Shown here: positions 11,769 to 23,150 of the stretch, in pieces
Position numbering within the stretch: position 1 is the first letter of the stretch
Layout: every line of letters starts with the position of its first letter
Source of the DNA: Atherinomorus stipes
Lineage: Eukaryota; Chordata; Actinopteri; Atheriniformes; Atherinidae
Assembly (NCBI GenBank): GCA_023101725.1
Contig: JALJCO010012653.1
Span: 124,001-188,000, forward strand
Reading direction: 5' to 3'
Length of the DNA: 64,000 bases
Translations under genes and position numbers: made by a program
Notes under the pieces: model-generated
The model's database searches: none
Seen by the model: the letters and a program-made list of their open reading frames with translations, nothing else
What the model was told of the DNA's origin: nothing

Positions 11769-11837
11769 CTGATGGGGTTTTTGGTCGACGTTTCCAACAC
11801 ACGGAAGCCTCTCTGACTGTGTTTCCTTTTCAAGTGT
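11769..11837 (-). other. Candidate 69-nt internal exon, minus strand
   Basis: On the minus strand a pyrimidine-rich region ending in AAACAG precedes 11837, and a near-consensus donor (CATCAG then GTAAGG) follows 11769. The segment is exactly 23 codons and is open in the frame set by the upstream candidate exon at 12943-13037, beginning TLEKETQSERLPCVGNVD. The other possible frame, containing FRVLETSTKNPI, is also open. No domain is recognised. The good splice sites and multiple-of-three length are seen; membership of a gene is inference. Confidence 0.22.
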
Positions 11838-11980
11838 CTGTTTGAAGTCAGCAGGCAGAAAGGTCACGCCCTCTTGGTCACAGCAGGTTTGTTAAAGCAA
11901 TGGTGGATGGCCAGCGGCTATTGCTAATATTCAGACATTTTTTCTTTGTATACACACACAAAAAAAAAGAAAAGAAAAAA

Positions 11981-12004
11981 GGGGTGGTGGTGGTGGTGGG
12001 GGGG
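11981..12004. repeat. (GGT)n / G-rich tract
   Basis: GGGG, then repeated TGG units and a final G7 run. The G runs could form a two-tier quadruplex on the + strand. Confidence 0.85.
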
Positions 12005-12942
12005 AGACAATAAAGAAGAATGTAAAGCTATTGATCCGGTGCCTGGGCACCTGAAGAAGTTTTGGTGATGTACTCCTAGAATTCCAGGTATTTCCAGGGT
12101 TTTCCAAAGCTATATATTTTGGGATTTAGGGACTCCCGGGTCACAAGAAGAACAAATCAGGATGGCACCACTGCCTGGAAGAAAAAAGAAAGAAAGAAAG
12201 ACAGAAAAATAATAAAAACAAATCAGAAACATGTTTTGAATGCAGCTGGAAATCATTCTAGCAAAGACACAGTTCCATAGCAGTCCTGTAGGAGCACCCA
12301 CAACTTCTGTACTTTACCCCGGAAATATGAGCGCATAATAAATGTCTTTCAGGAGAGGCAAACCAGAGCAGTATGACTTCCATCAAGACTTCAAAATTAA
12401 TCATCTGTTTTTAGAGTCAACAAAATTAATCTATAATTATCTGTATGCTACTACTGCTGGACAGCCTGGCATGATTTCAAAATTACATTTAATAGCAAAT
12501 GAACTGCTGTGAGTAATTTCTCTTCTCATACCACTGAGGACTTTTCAAATGAAAAATGAAAAAGATTTGCAGAGAAACTTAATTTCCCTTTAACTGGAAC
12601 AAGACATATTCCTGTAATAGCACATATAATTGCCTGCTCTGCAGTGGATCTCCAGTATATGACAACAAAGTCTCGTAGACAATACTTATTTATTCAGCTG
12701 TCAATTCCAGCTATGAAAAAATGAACATGTTAAAAAGAGACTTTGAATTCCATGTGGGCCTGGTTTGTGTAGCTGGGTAAATATGCTTGTCGTATGTTCC
12801 AATGGCTCCACAACGACAGATATTGAGTTTGGGAATACAGACGGATGAGGCAGACAGCTTGTGATAACAGAATAGCTCTTTTGAAGCCACATGCATTTGG
12901 AAACATTGTGCGATTATCTTTTTTTTTTTTTTTTTTCCTTAC

Positions 12943-13037
12943 CTCTGTGGTTAGACTGGAGTTAAAGCCTGTGTTTAATTGTTCCCGAGAGTTCTTAGTG
13001 TGGTGCTGATAAGGTGCTCTGGGAGCGGCATTTAAAA
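12943..13037 (-). other. Candidate 95-nt internal exon, minus strand
   Basis: On the minus strand a textbook acceptor (GTTATTTTTGTTGCAG) precedes 13037, and a strong donor (ACAGAG then GTAAGG) follows 12943. Only one frame is open across all 95 nt: two bases, then 31 codons ending in phase 0, including NSREQLNTGFNSSLTTE. The phase matches the open frame of the next downstream candidate at 11769-11837. No known domain is recognised. It may belong to an unannotated minus-strand gene or a noncoding RNA, or be a pseudo-exon. Confidence 0.25.
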
Positions 13038-13439
13038 CTGCAACAAAAATAACTCTCTTGCACATTGTCCACAGGTCTGATAGAGAAACAACAGAACACC
13101 GGCGAAACAAAAAAAAAAGACTGGTAAAAAAAAGAGAGAGCGAGAAAGAGAATGAGAGGGAGACAAGAGCTGATGTCCCATGTGGTTGTGAGAGACTTGA
13201 AATATTTTATGAGTTTCTCCTGACTTCTGTGAGCACTCAACCTTTCACAACCTGATCACTACGCTCTGAAATATCAATTTGAATAATGATCCTTTTAAGC
13301 TATCTTGAATGAAGAGAACCCACTGCATCACTTGCTAATCAATAACTAAATTATTTTTATGACAGGGTTTTGTCAGCAGTTACAGCGGACAGAAAGCAGT
13401 GCTGTTAATTTGTCATCTCTCTTTTTTCCCTCTCTTACA

Positions 13440-13640
13440 CTTTGTCCAAGGCCACGACTTCCCAGTTTGTCAGGGCGACCTGTGGGAGTGTGTATGTCGG
13501 ATCAATAGCCCACCCACAGCAGAGCCGCGGGCGATCCCTGACCTGAGCTATTGATCAGGCCTGGCTCAGCTGCCAATAGCAATGTGCTGGATGTGACACC
13601 AGGCTAAAATGGAAACTGAGGAAGGGGGATTCTGAATTGC
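13440..13640. promoter_or_regulatory. Candidate enhancer with inverted ATCAATA sites
   Basis: A GC-balanced, repeat-free block. It contains a perfect 10-bp inverted repeat, GATCAATAGC at 13500-13509 and GCTATTGATC at 13547-13556, separated by 37 bases that include CCGCGGGCGAT. ATCAATA is close to the core recognised by ONECUT (HNF6) factors and overlaps PBX-like ATCAAT sites. The inverted repeat is seen directly; enhancer function is inference. Confidence 0.33.
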
Positions 13641-14399
13641 CAGTGGCAGCCCCACAGCACACCGCAGATAAAAGTCAATTCCACTTAACCAAATCACTGA
13701 CAACTAAATAGTTAGCAGATACAAGAATGCACCAAGTCTGTGATGGCAGCTGTTGGATTGCTTTGGGGATTTCCTAGTCAATGACCTGTATCGCACAAAA
13801 GGCCACGGGAAGCACATGGTTACATGTGTTTATTTTTCTTCAATGTGGTCACTCCTCACTCTCCAACTTGCACCTGTCTCAATCATGCATAGGGACAGTA
13901 ATTCCCTGCTAAACATTCATCAGGTGTTTGTAGTCATTGATGTTCACTGATAAATGCTCAGTCTATATTGATTTGAAAATAGAAAATGAAATCATTTTAA
14001 AGGTATTTATATATTATTTTGATTACGATACAATAAAATTGTGCCTGTAATAAAAGGGGCAAAGGATAGAGTTTATTTTGCACAATAGACATGCTCATAA
14101 GTTCCTCTTGCAGCAAATCATCAGACGTTTAAAAGCAGCTATTAAGCACAAGCTTTACAGTACTATTTCCTGTGCTTGCACACTGATGTAATGCAGTTCT
14201 ACTGCAACTGTCAGACTACTTTCGATCCATATTGCTCCCAGTCATTACCAGCCAATATCAGAGTAGTTTACATGTCACTTTACTGGTACTTTGCCTCATG
14301 AATGTAATTCTGTGGCTACTGCCTCCGTGTGCGTTCAGCACCTATCTATGACTCCATATCTCTCCTGGTAATTGCTGAGTGACAGAAAGGCAATACTGA
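13641..14399. other. Single-copy sequence, no genes recognised
   Basis: Non-repetitive sequence linking two candidate regulatory blocks. The frames of up to 65 codons have no recognisable features. Confidence 0.5.
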
Positions 14400-14540
14400 C
14401 CACTTCATTATAGGACAGCTAGACTAACTGGACAGTGGCCTCTTGGCTCTAGGTCAGTCTGGCCAGGCTGACCTTATCTGCCCTGGTCGTCAGGGGTCAG
14501 TCACCCAGAATCTATGAGGACTTTACTACAGTTGCCGTGG
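14400..14540. promoter_or_regulatory. Candidate regulatory block with nuclear-receptor half-site dyad
   Basis: AGGTCA at 14451 and TGACCT at 14469-14474 are the ends of a 24-bp near-perfect palindrome centred on TGGCCA, with a single mismatched base pair. AGGTCA is the half-site bound by nuclear receptors. The 12-base spacing is not a standard response-element spacing, so the palindrome may serve another protein. A further GGGTCA occurs near 14494. Confidence 0.28.
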
Positions 14541-17500
14541 GTGCCATACAACAAGGTCGCCTGACCCAGGCAGACTGTTCCTATCAGGTATTGATTGCAG
14601 GTTGTCTGCTTCAGCTGAGGCTGGACTAATCTCCCAACATAGGGTCTCAGGGGCAGAGGATTCAGTGTAAAGTTAAGTGTCGGAAGTAACAGGAGTGATG
14701 GTGCAGATAGCGGAGACAAGTGACCATAAGTGCTTCCACAATAAGTTGTGGGGATTTGGGGTTTAAAAAAAAAAGATTTGGACAAAAAAAAGGAGTTTGT
14801 AAGAACAATGAGGTGTAGCAACAGGACTGGAAATGTGACTTGCTGTTGAACCTGACAAAAAAGTTTATTTTCTCACGGTACACACTGACTGATGGAGCTC
14901 TGTCCATGTCAGTTTTATTACATAATGAAACTGAACAACTGCAGTAGTGTGCAGCAGTGTGTATCAACTTGAAAATCTGTTGCTCTACCCTCAAGAAATG
15001 CTTAAAACAAATCTCAACACCTATAAATCTAGAATATCATTAATTTTGCTTTCAACTGTTGTGGCCCCGTTTTTTTAGCTGCAGTGATAATTAAGTTAAA
15101 TAAAGAAGCTTCTGATCAGTCTTTGTTCTAATGACACTCCCAGAAAATGAATGAATCCTGCAAAAGTTGGCAAGTATTTCAGTCATCTTTTTGGCTCTTA
15201 CATTTGAATAAATATGAGATTGTTAGTCAGTACCTATATGTGTATTTGTGTGTGTCTGCACCATCTGGTGTCTGTGTGAGACCCTTTATGTACATACTAA
15301 AGCATCCCAGATGCTCGTTAGATCTCATCTCTCGGCAGCTGCTTGCCACTGTTCATATTAAATCACAATAATGGCAGATGAGCTGTTGCGCTGGAGAGAC
15401 AGGCATGTATTTGAAACAGCATTTTATTACACTTTGTTCCATTTAATCAAAAAAAAAAAAGAAAGAAAGAAAAAAAAAAAAAATCTATGTGAAGAGATAA
15501 CCCGGTTCTAAAAATCCCAGATAAACAGCAGCGATTGCATCTTTAAATAATAAATGATCCTCTGCCTCTTACAGACGGGAATATGACTGAAAATAATTGA
15601 AGACAACAATGTCCTATAAGAGCACAGCTCAAGCAGTGCTGATTCAGACTCCCTCATAACTTCAAACATTCAGTCATAAAGTATAGATAATCTGTAAAAG
15701 ACAGGCATGCATGTCTGTTTACAATTTCTTTCTAATTAAGGCTACAGGACGGGGTCTACTTTGTTAAAGTTGATGTGTGTTTGTTAGACTTCCACAAAAA
15801 ACGGTACCACTGGCAAATTAGGGGTGGAATACAAAACGAAACAAACAATAACACTCTAATATGATCTGCAGTCAAGGAATAAATATTTCACAATCTGTCT
15901 ACATTTGACACACTTTCAGTTGAGAACAAAGGATTTCTGAACAACAAATTGCTCAAACTTGGTCTTGAGATAACAACCTTTTTGACCAGCATTAATTCAC
16001 TATGTGACTGTATGTCTAATCTCTTCAATTTGTTTGAAATTTAAGGACACGTTGTTACTTCTCTTTAAAGTCAACTTTTTTTTTATTTTATTTTTTTTTG
16101 TCTGGCATGGAAGGGACAGACTGACACAGATTAAGAAGCTAACAAACAAAACTCCAGAGTAAGTTAAATCAGGATGTGGAACCAGGTTTAAAGATGCCCA
16201 CAGAAACGATGAACTGGGCAAAACATAACGCTGTGCCACTTTACTTCTATTGCTTTCCAACATTCATTAAACTCTACACAGAGCCTCAGTGAGCAATGGC
16301 TCTTAAAACCATAATCATATCCCTGAGATGATACCAAGCATTTTTACTGCACAAGGCGGATGGAGAAGTGTACAGAAACTCAAGTAAGCACTGTGCTGAT
16401 GAAAGTGATGTTTTCCCATTTTCCCTCTGTGGCTAGACCAGCAGTATGCTGTGTGTCTAAGAGGGATAAGGTGGTGCTTAATGATTAATCACTGGACATA
16501 ATAAAGCTTCTCACCATGAGCACACAGTCCAGCCGATTCTATGATATGATTGGGGCCGATTAGAAAAGCGAAATAATCATTTCTTACAGTGCATTCATGG
16601 TACAGTCTAATGACATCTTCTGATTGGACCTTGTGGAGAAGATAATAAGGGCCGTCTTCAGAGTGCTCTCTAAGATTATTTCTTTAACTTCATGAAATAG
16701 GGGCCACGGGCCTGGATACTGGTGATTTGAGGATTAAGATAGGCTGACCTTTCACATTATGTTGCAATGTATAAAAGATGAAGTTTACAGTCCTTCATTA
16801 CATTAGACCTTATCAATGGTTAGAGCCTCTGTGAAGCCCCTTTGAACATCACAATGGTTTTCGTTGGCTGGTATACAACAGGCCTCTACCCCCTGGTGTG
16901 GGATTACTGTGCCTGTGTGGATGCATGTGTGTGTTGAAAGGGGTGTGGTTTTGACACGCACAGTTGCTTTTTCAGACTGAACTGAAGTACTAATCCGATG
17001 TAAAAACTTTATTCTGTCTCTTTATTATGGTCAAGTCGGACAAAAATGTTAAAAAAAAAAGAAAAAAACGTTTAAGAGATAATCTGACAGCGGCGTACAG
17101 TATTACTATTATATCATTATCATTTCTGAAGCAATTTCTACTTTATCAGCACGCCAGGCTATTACTAAAGAAACTCAAAATGAGAAAGCAGATGTTATTT
17201 TCTTACAAAGCTGGAATTAAATCTCAGCATCTCAATGTTCAATGAAAAACTAAACACTGAAACTGGAAGGTAAAATGTCATTTGTTTCAAATGCAAACCA
17301 GCATGTTTGAAACTAGAGGAGTAACCCACCTGTCAGTTACAAATGCTGTCACTTGCTTCAATCTCAAAGAAGAACAACTACGTTTGAAATGAGTCAAATG
17401 ATCTCACCCTGAGGTGAGGTTTGTTTTCTCTTTGTGTTTTGAGGCAGTCAAAACTAAACTGCACCAAATTCTAATAAGTGTCACACACTTGCGAGCACCC

Positions 17501-17929
17501 TGATAGTGAGTGGCACTTTTGGATCATTCGTCTCCAGCAGAACCACTCTCTCTGAGAGCTGGGACAGAGAGCTATGGGCTTTAGCAGGCATCAAACTATA
17601 CTGGCCAACATCTCCAGGCTTCTTTGATGTGGGAGGCATTGCTTACCCCTATAACTTACAGCCCAGCTCTGCAGGGACTTATTTTTATAACCTCCATTAT
17701 TTTCTATCATAAATATTCAAATCCAGATCTTAAATCCAGAGCTTAGTGAGGAGAATAGCCAAAAACAACATGCAGCTCTTTAGCTTCCCCAGCTCTCACT
17801 CTTCTATAGAAAATCATTATTAAGATTAATACAGAAATCAAACAGAATGCTGAGACAAGACTGTAGGACCCAGTAAAAATAATGCACTCGTATGAAAGAC
17901 TCAGGATGGGATTTTTGGTCAAGCCTCTC
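14541..17929. other. Single-copy sequence, no genes recognised
   Basis: Contains A-rich simple sequence at 15449-15483 and T-rich sequence at 16076-16099. A moderately GC patch near 14540-14720 continues the preceding block. Frames of up to 110 codons on the minus strand (14501-14994) overlap in different frames and show no domain. Confidence 0.5.
15449..15483. repeat. Poly(A)/GAAA-rich tract
   Basis: Twelve A, then GAAA units, then thirteen A. Simple sequence. It could be the tail of a retrocopy, but no retroelement body is recognised upstream. Confidence 0.85.
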
Positions 17930-18180
17930 TGGGTGTTTTGTTCTTTATTTGTTTGAGCATTTTGACAGATTCTGCATTTCCTCCTTTTGGCTGTGAATTA
18001 ATATTTGCAGCTTGAATATTAATCCTGATTCAGTAGTGGATTAGTTTGCTATTGTCCCCTCTGTGCTGAGCCCTAAATAAAGGCGCTGACATGGAGAGGA
18101 TATCTATACCTCTCTGCCCTGCAAACAAAGACCTCTGCACCCAGAGATAACACATGTCCCTGCAACACAGACCCCCCTGC
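17930..18180. promoter_or_regulatory. Candidate enhancer with homeodomain dyad
   Basis: A non-repetitive block containing a perfect 9-bp inverted repeat, ATTAATATT at 17997-18005 and AATATTAAT at 18015-18023, around a 9-base loop. Each arm holds homeodomain-type ATTA cores. Downstream, 18060-18170 is compact, GC-balanced sequence with no homopolymers. It is followed by a CT-rich stretch to about 18300. Confidence 0.28.
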
Positions 18181-20919
18181 ACAACCCACATGCTGGATCC
18201 TCCACCTCTCTTTCACTTCTGTTTCTCCCTCAACCCTCAGTTCCACATTTCTTTTTCTTCACACCACTCTCTTCCTCCCTGACTCCCTCTCTCCCTCAGA
18301 AAAACTTTGCCATGGTAGATTTGCAAGGCAATTGTGCCCTTAAACAGCGCCTCTTCCTCAGCTTATACCATGCATTTTCCAGAGTTTATCAAAGAATACA
18401 ATGGGGTTATGCTTTCACCATTATTCTCCAGGCAAGAACAGTAATTTAAATGCACCAGTACTACTGAGGCAGGGCGCAGCCCTGCTGTCTCACTACGGAA
18501 CAGAGAGAGATGAAAATGCGTTACAAAAAAAAACGCACTGCATTACTTTGTTGACCTTTCCTGTTCTTATAGTTTACAAACAGCTGTGAAGCTCCTTCCT
18601 CTGGGCTCTTTGTACATCAGAGACTAGGACTGATGGAGGCACGCCATGCTTAAATGAAGGGCTTTTTCTAACTTGCCTCCATTGTGGCTCACAAGAACGC
18701 AGTCCAACAAATACACATTTACTTTTTTTTCTTTCTTTGCCAAAGCATTTGCCAAAGAGAAAGAAACAGTTATGGCATCTTTTCTGGTAATTATATACTT
18801 TAACACATAACGTGTGTGTAACAAAAGAAAACAATTTCAAACACCCATGCACTCAGACGGAAGTTTAATTTTCTTACCAGCTAAAAGAACTTCAGTATTT
18901 TCGAAACATTATCCTTACAATAGCCAAAGCTTAAGTCAGAATGTGATTTTGATGCAAGCAAAAGTGTAAATCTCACTTCATCCCAGACTCACCAAAGTAA
19001 ACTGCTGTCCTAAATGTCACTAATCAGCACATAACTCCCAGTTCATACAGTGAAATACGTATCTGTACACACATACAGTAACACACATTCATGTTTTATC
19101 ACAGTATTGTGAAAACAAATAAGGACACTGAATACTGTATCTTGAGCTGGTTAACATATGTTTACTAGGAATAAATGCCAGGTGGATATTAACAGAGGAG
19201 GATGGTGCAGAAGACAGAGGATGATGAGGATGGGTTAGAGATATCAAAGAATGAGAATGCTGAAGCAGGAAAAGGGAAAGGGAGAAGGAAGAGACGGAAG
19301 GACAGAAAGGAGGTGTAGGAAAGAAGGAGAACTGAAAATATACTAAATGAAAAGAGGAAATGAAACATGCAGGAGTGCAGACAGCTGGACATGGACAGGA
19401 TCAGGCTTCAGACCTGGTCAGACTGATGAGAATGGGCAGCCATAGTGATGCCATTATGTTGTTAATCAATCCACTGATGTCTGTGTGTCTGGGTGGGCAG
19501 ATACTCACAGTCTAGAAGGGGTTAGTGGGAAATCAATGAGAGGGATGTGCTTATGAGCAGGACATGGGGAAACAGGGACATGGGGGGGGTGGCTGTAGGG
19601 GGGCGGAGAGGAGGAAGATAGGAACATTGTTTCCTGTGATAGCAGCAGTCTTCCCAGATGTTATCTGTCATTCAGCAGAACACTCTGGTGACCAGATGTT
19701 TAGGCTCAGCGTGGCGGGGTGGGTATACATGTTAGAGGCGGATCAATATAGGTCAAGTGCATGATAATATTTATCACCGTGCTGCAAACACACTGATGTC
19801 TTCACAACATAGACGTGCTGAGCAAGATGAAAATTGTGCATATGTGTGAAAAAGCACACGTTTTTGATATGCTCATTTGTTTCAACAAGGTATACATGAT
19901 GGCGTTTTCTCATTAATATGGATGTTATGTTTGACCTGCATCAGCAAGATCTCCGTACGTCCATTACAAGAAAACAAAGGGAAGCGCTGATTTGGAAGGA
20001 AAGGTAAAATAAATACAGCAAAAATCAGCCAGAGTAGTTTTTTTTTTCTTTTTCTTTTTTTTTCTTCTTTTTTTAAAGCCTGAGGGCATTTGGAGAGGTG
20101 GGTGTGGGGTTCGAAAAGGGGGAACCAAGAGCAGGTCCCAGTGGAGTAAGGCTCTTTGTAGTTTGAGCATTCTGAACTAGCCAGAGGCTTACTGCTCTAA
20201 CCCCTACCACTCAGACAGCCTGTTTGGGGAAATTACACCACAGCGTAATAATTAATCAAGTAAACACTGAACTGCTTTGATTTGGATTACATTAACATAT
20301 TATCAATAATGTATTAATCAAATAGAAATAAGCACCTCTGCATAATAGTCCACCCAACTACAGGTTCACAATAAACTATAAAAGTTATTCTTCTTTAGGC
20401 ATGATGAAAACCACCGCAGACTATAGTGGAAGCAGCAGAGTTTTTGTGGATTTGAAAACAGCATCTCTTGGCACTTAAACTGCCTGTGTTCATCAGCTTC
20501 CTTTTTCATCACTGCATCACCCATTTCAAGCTTTCACCAGGAGGCAAAAAATTATGAAGTCATTTATTTGTGCTTAACAATGGCAGAATGCATCATGCAG
20601 AATAAATAAACACTGATGAGGCACTGAAAACACAATGCAAGTAATTTGTGCAAAGCTACTCCAGGTTTGATTCCAAAAGTAGCAAAGTGGATTGAGGAAA
20701 GGGGTTAGTCACTTTTATCATTTGCAGAGGAGTCGAATCAGCTCTGCTTTTGTATTTTCACTTAAATGCATGTTCTGTTTTTCTCAGATAAGTTGTGTTG
20801 TTTAAAAGCATCCGTTCTCGCCTAACGCTTTGTTCATTGGGGGAACTTCATGCCCAGGGATTTTCTAAACACAATTCATCAAAGTGGAACGGCGGTCTTT
20901 TTCTTCTTTTTTTTTTCCT
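18181..20919. other. Single-copy sequence, no genes recognised
   Basis: A purine-rich stretch at 19190-19360 gives an artefactual Ser/Phe-rich minus-strand frame. A T-rich tract lies at 20038-20074. No exon with convincing splice sites was seen. Confidence 0.5.
20038..20074. repeat. T-rich simple sequence
   Basis: Poly(T) with a few C interruptions over about 37 bases. Confidence 0.85.
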
Positions 20920-21075
20920 GCATTCCTAATCCTTTTTGCTGCAGATGAGAGATTTGCTGTTCAGACTCATTAAGATTAAAGCATTTTGCCAGAGTTATTT
21001 AAGAATGCAAAGTTCCATGTGAGACCTCTCAGAGTTCAGAACAGAAGAAAATCCTATTGACACGCTCAGTGCACT
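20920..21075. promoter_or_regulatory. Candidate regulatory block with OTX/PITX-type site
   Basis: TAATCC at 20928-20933, the bicoid-class core used by OTX and PITX proteins, starts a compact, repeat-free run of about 140 bases. AGATTAAAG is also present. The call rests on texture and a short motif only. Confidence 0.2.
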
Positions 21076-22699
21076 GGGGGCTGATCTTAGCCTATATTTC
21101 TATATTTGGTGTCAGTGATTGAGTGATAGCATGTGAAATGGTTTTTCCAAATGCCTTATGGTCTAGAGTTGCAATCACTTTTTTATCCTATACTGTCTGA
21201 AGGTAATTGCACTTTTGTGTGTCTTCACTTGTAAAATTATTTTTTTTACCTTTAAACAAAAAAGTTGTGACTGTTACTTTTATTACAGCATCTGGTTTTA
21301 TTCTAAATGTCTTGTTTATAGGGTTTGATAACTAAGTACAAACTAGCAGACAAATTAGCTGTTGTATCTAAAGGGAAATAATACATTATGGTCATAAACT
21401 GTAAATGTGTAGTTAAAGAGGCACTATTTTGCTTTCTAGTATAATTTTGGCAGCAGAGTTTGGCAACATAAGTGTATCAGTCAACTGGCTCGACAGACAT
21501 CAGTTAATGTGTAGCTCGAGGAGATGGCAGGCTTTTAGCAGAAAAAGAAATTATCATTGGATCGGACTGAGTGTTAGTTTTCTGCCTAAGGATTTTTAAT
21601 ATTAGCGTTTTTGGCCGGAGACTCAGTAGTCTCTTGGCTGTGGTCTAAAGCTCCTTTTCCAAACTTTCCAACTCCAAGTGTCGCAATCTGGTTCCATTTT
21701 ACAGCTGGCCTTGAGATTGTAACAGAGCTCCTTTCTCTCCCTCCTCAACCGCATATTTAATCCCTGTGCTTATGTCAAACTTAATTACAGGACCTTGTAC
21801 AAAAAAAATAACAAGTGAGCCTTGTAGGGGTGAGAGGGAGAAAAGAGGAGTATTAAGAGAAGGAGAGAAAAAGAGACAGGGAGAATGCTAAGAGGTGTGT
21901 GTGTGTGGGTGGGTGGGTGGTGGTGGGGGGCAACAATCTGCGGACTTGGTGTGTTAAATGAAAAAATGAGAAGTATGATCAGCACTGGAGTATGCACAAC
22001 ATGTCTAAAAACCTAGAAAAATAATTACTTGCACTTGAAAATTTAAGATTTCTGTTGCCTAAAAAATTTAGCCTATCCTAAAAAAAAAGAGGAAAATGAA
22101 AATAGGCGACATTTTTAAATGAAAAAAGGCAGTTGAGATAAGAAAATGGCCAAAGAGGCCCGATGTCCATGTCTTTTATTGTATAACTTTAGATAAAAAA
22201 GAAAGAAAATCAGTCGAGTAAGTCACTCAGTTTGTGTGTTCATGTGTGTGCTTGAGCACACAAAACTATTTACTCTGCAGAAGAGGAACAGCCGGGGAGA
22301 GAGATGTTTAGTCTGTCAGTTTAAAACTATTACCTCAAACTCTGAAAATATGAGCTGAGCCTGTCGTGCATCGACACAGGAAGACAGCGCTCTGAAGAAC
22401 AAACCTTTGAAAAGTCTAAATCAATTTTTGGGGGAGTAACATAACAAACACTTCACTGCAGCGAAGAAAAGGGGATCTCTTTTTTTAACACTTTGAAAAG
22501 CACATATTCATACAATCTTCATAAGGCAAAACAGAATAAATGCAGTATACATGAAGTCTTTTGAAAAGGGAGATGACAGGAAGGGAGAAAGGCAGAAGAC
22601 ACAGGGATGCTCCTTAGAGGAGCACACAAAACAAACAGGAGGACCATCGACGATCAGCACTCTCGTACATTTTCCCTACACTGTGCACATAGCACACAC
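21076..22699. other. Single-copy sequence with a G-rich tract
   Basis: Unremarkable apart from the TG/GGGT tract at 21894-21930 and purine-rich sequence just upstream of it (21826-21890). Confidence 0.5.
21894..21930 (+). repeat. TG/GGGT tract matching a G-quadruplex motif
   Basis: (TG)n leads into three GGG runs separated by single T, then a G6 run after a six-base loop (21907-21930). This satisfies the usual four-run, three-G quadruplex pattern on the + strand. Confidence 0.8.
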
Positions 22700-22930
22700 C
22701 TACTCACACACCCAACCTTAAGGCCAGCCTGCTGGCTAAAACCTTCCCAGACTCGACTTGAGTGGTCAAGCAGTGGACCAAAGGAGGGGGAGAGGTTCCC
22801 ATGCCACTGGTGCTGGAACTGGCGCGCCACCCGGAGGTATTTATAGCAGCCCAGCACTAAAAGGGCTGAGAGAGAGGGCATGCTTGTTTTCCTTTCCATT
22901 CCCCAGGCACTTCTACCAGGCCTCACATGT
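22700..22930. promoter_or_regulatory. Candidate regulatory or promoter block with MEF2/TATA-like site
   Basis: GC-balanced, repeat-free block holding GGCGCGCC at 22821-22828 and GTATTTATAGC at 22837-22847. On the minus strand the latter reads CTATAAATAC, which fits both a strong TATA box and a MEF2-like site. CpG-rich sequence directly downstream of the minus-strand TATA would suit a minus-strand start near 22810. No ORF of note follows. Confidence 0.25.
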
Positions 22931-23042
22931 GGGTGTTAAATATATATCCAAATACTGGGAGCAACATTGTGGGGGTAGAGAATAGGAGGCAGTGGGCTCT
23001 GCTGGAAAAGGAGCGTGTTAGGGGTGGAGGGGTTCAGAATAC

Positions 23043-23065
23043 AGAAAGAAAGAAGGAAAGAAAGT

Positions 23066-23149
<84 letters not shown>

Positions 23150-23150
23150 A
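23043..23150. repeat. (GAAA)n tetranucleotide microsatellite
   Basis: About 27 GAAA units, slightly imperfect at the left end and perfect for most of the length. A homopurine mirror repeat of this kind can form triplex (H-DNA). The Lys/Glu/Arg-rich frame on + and the Phe/Leu/Ser-rich frame on the minus strand are artefacts. Confidence 0.97.

Larger units (their letters stand above)
11838..13439. other. Single-copy sequence around candidate minus-strand exons
   Basis: Holds the GGT/G-rich tract at 11981-12004, GAAA repeats near 12183-12200, an 18-base T run at 12919-12936 and the candidate exon at 12943-13037. The longest frame on the minus strand (126 codons, 12730-13110) runs through the exon-like part and the Lys run encoded by the T tract. 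It is not credible as a whole. Confidence 0.45.

Noticed and set aside
23043..23150. Tandem array considered as CRISPR-like
   Set aside because: Units are four bases with no spacers, and the window is vertebrate.
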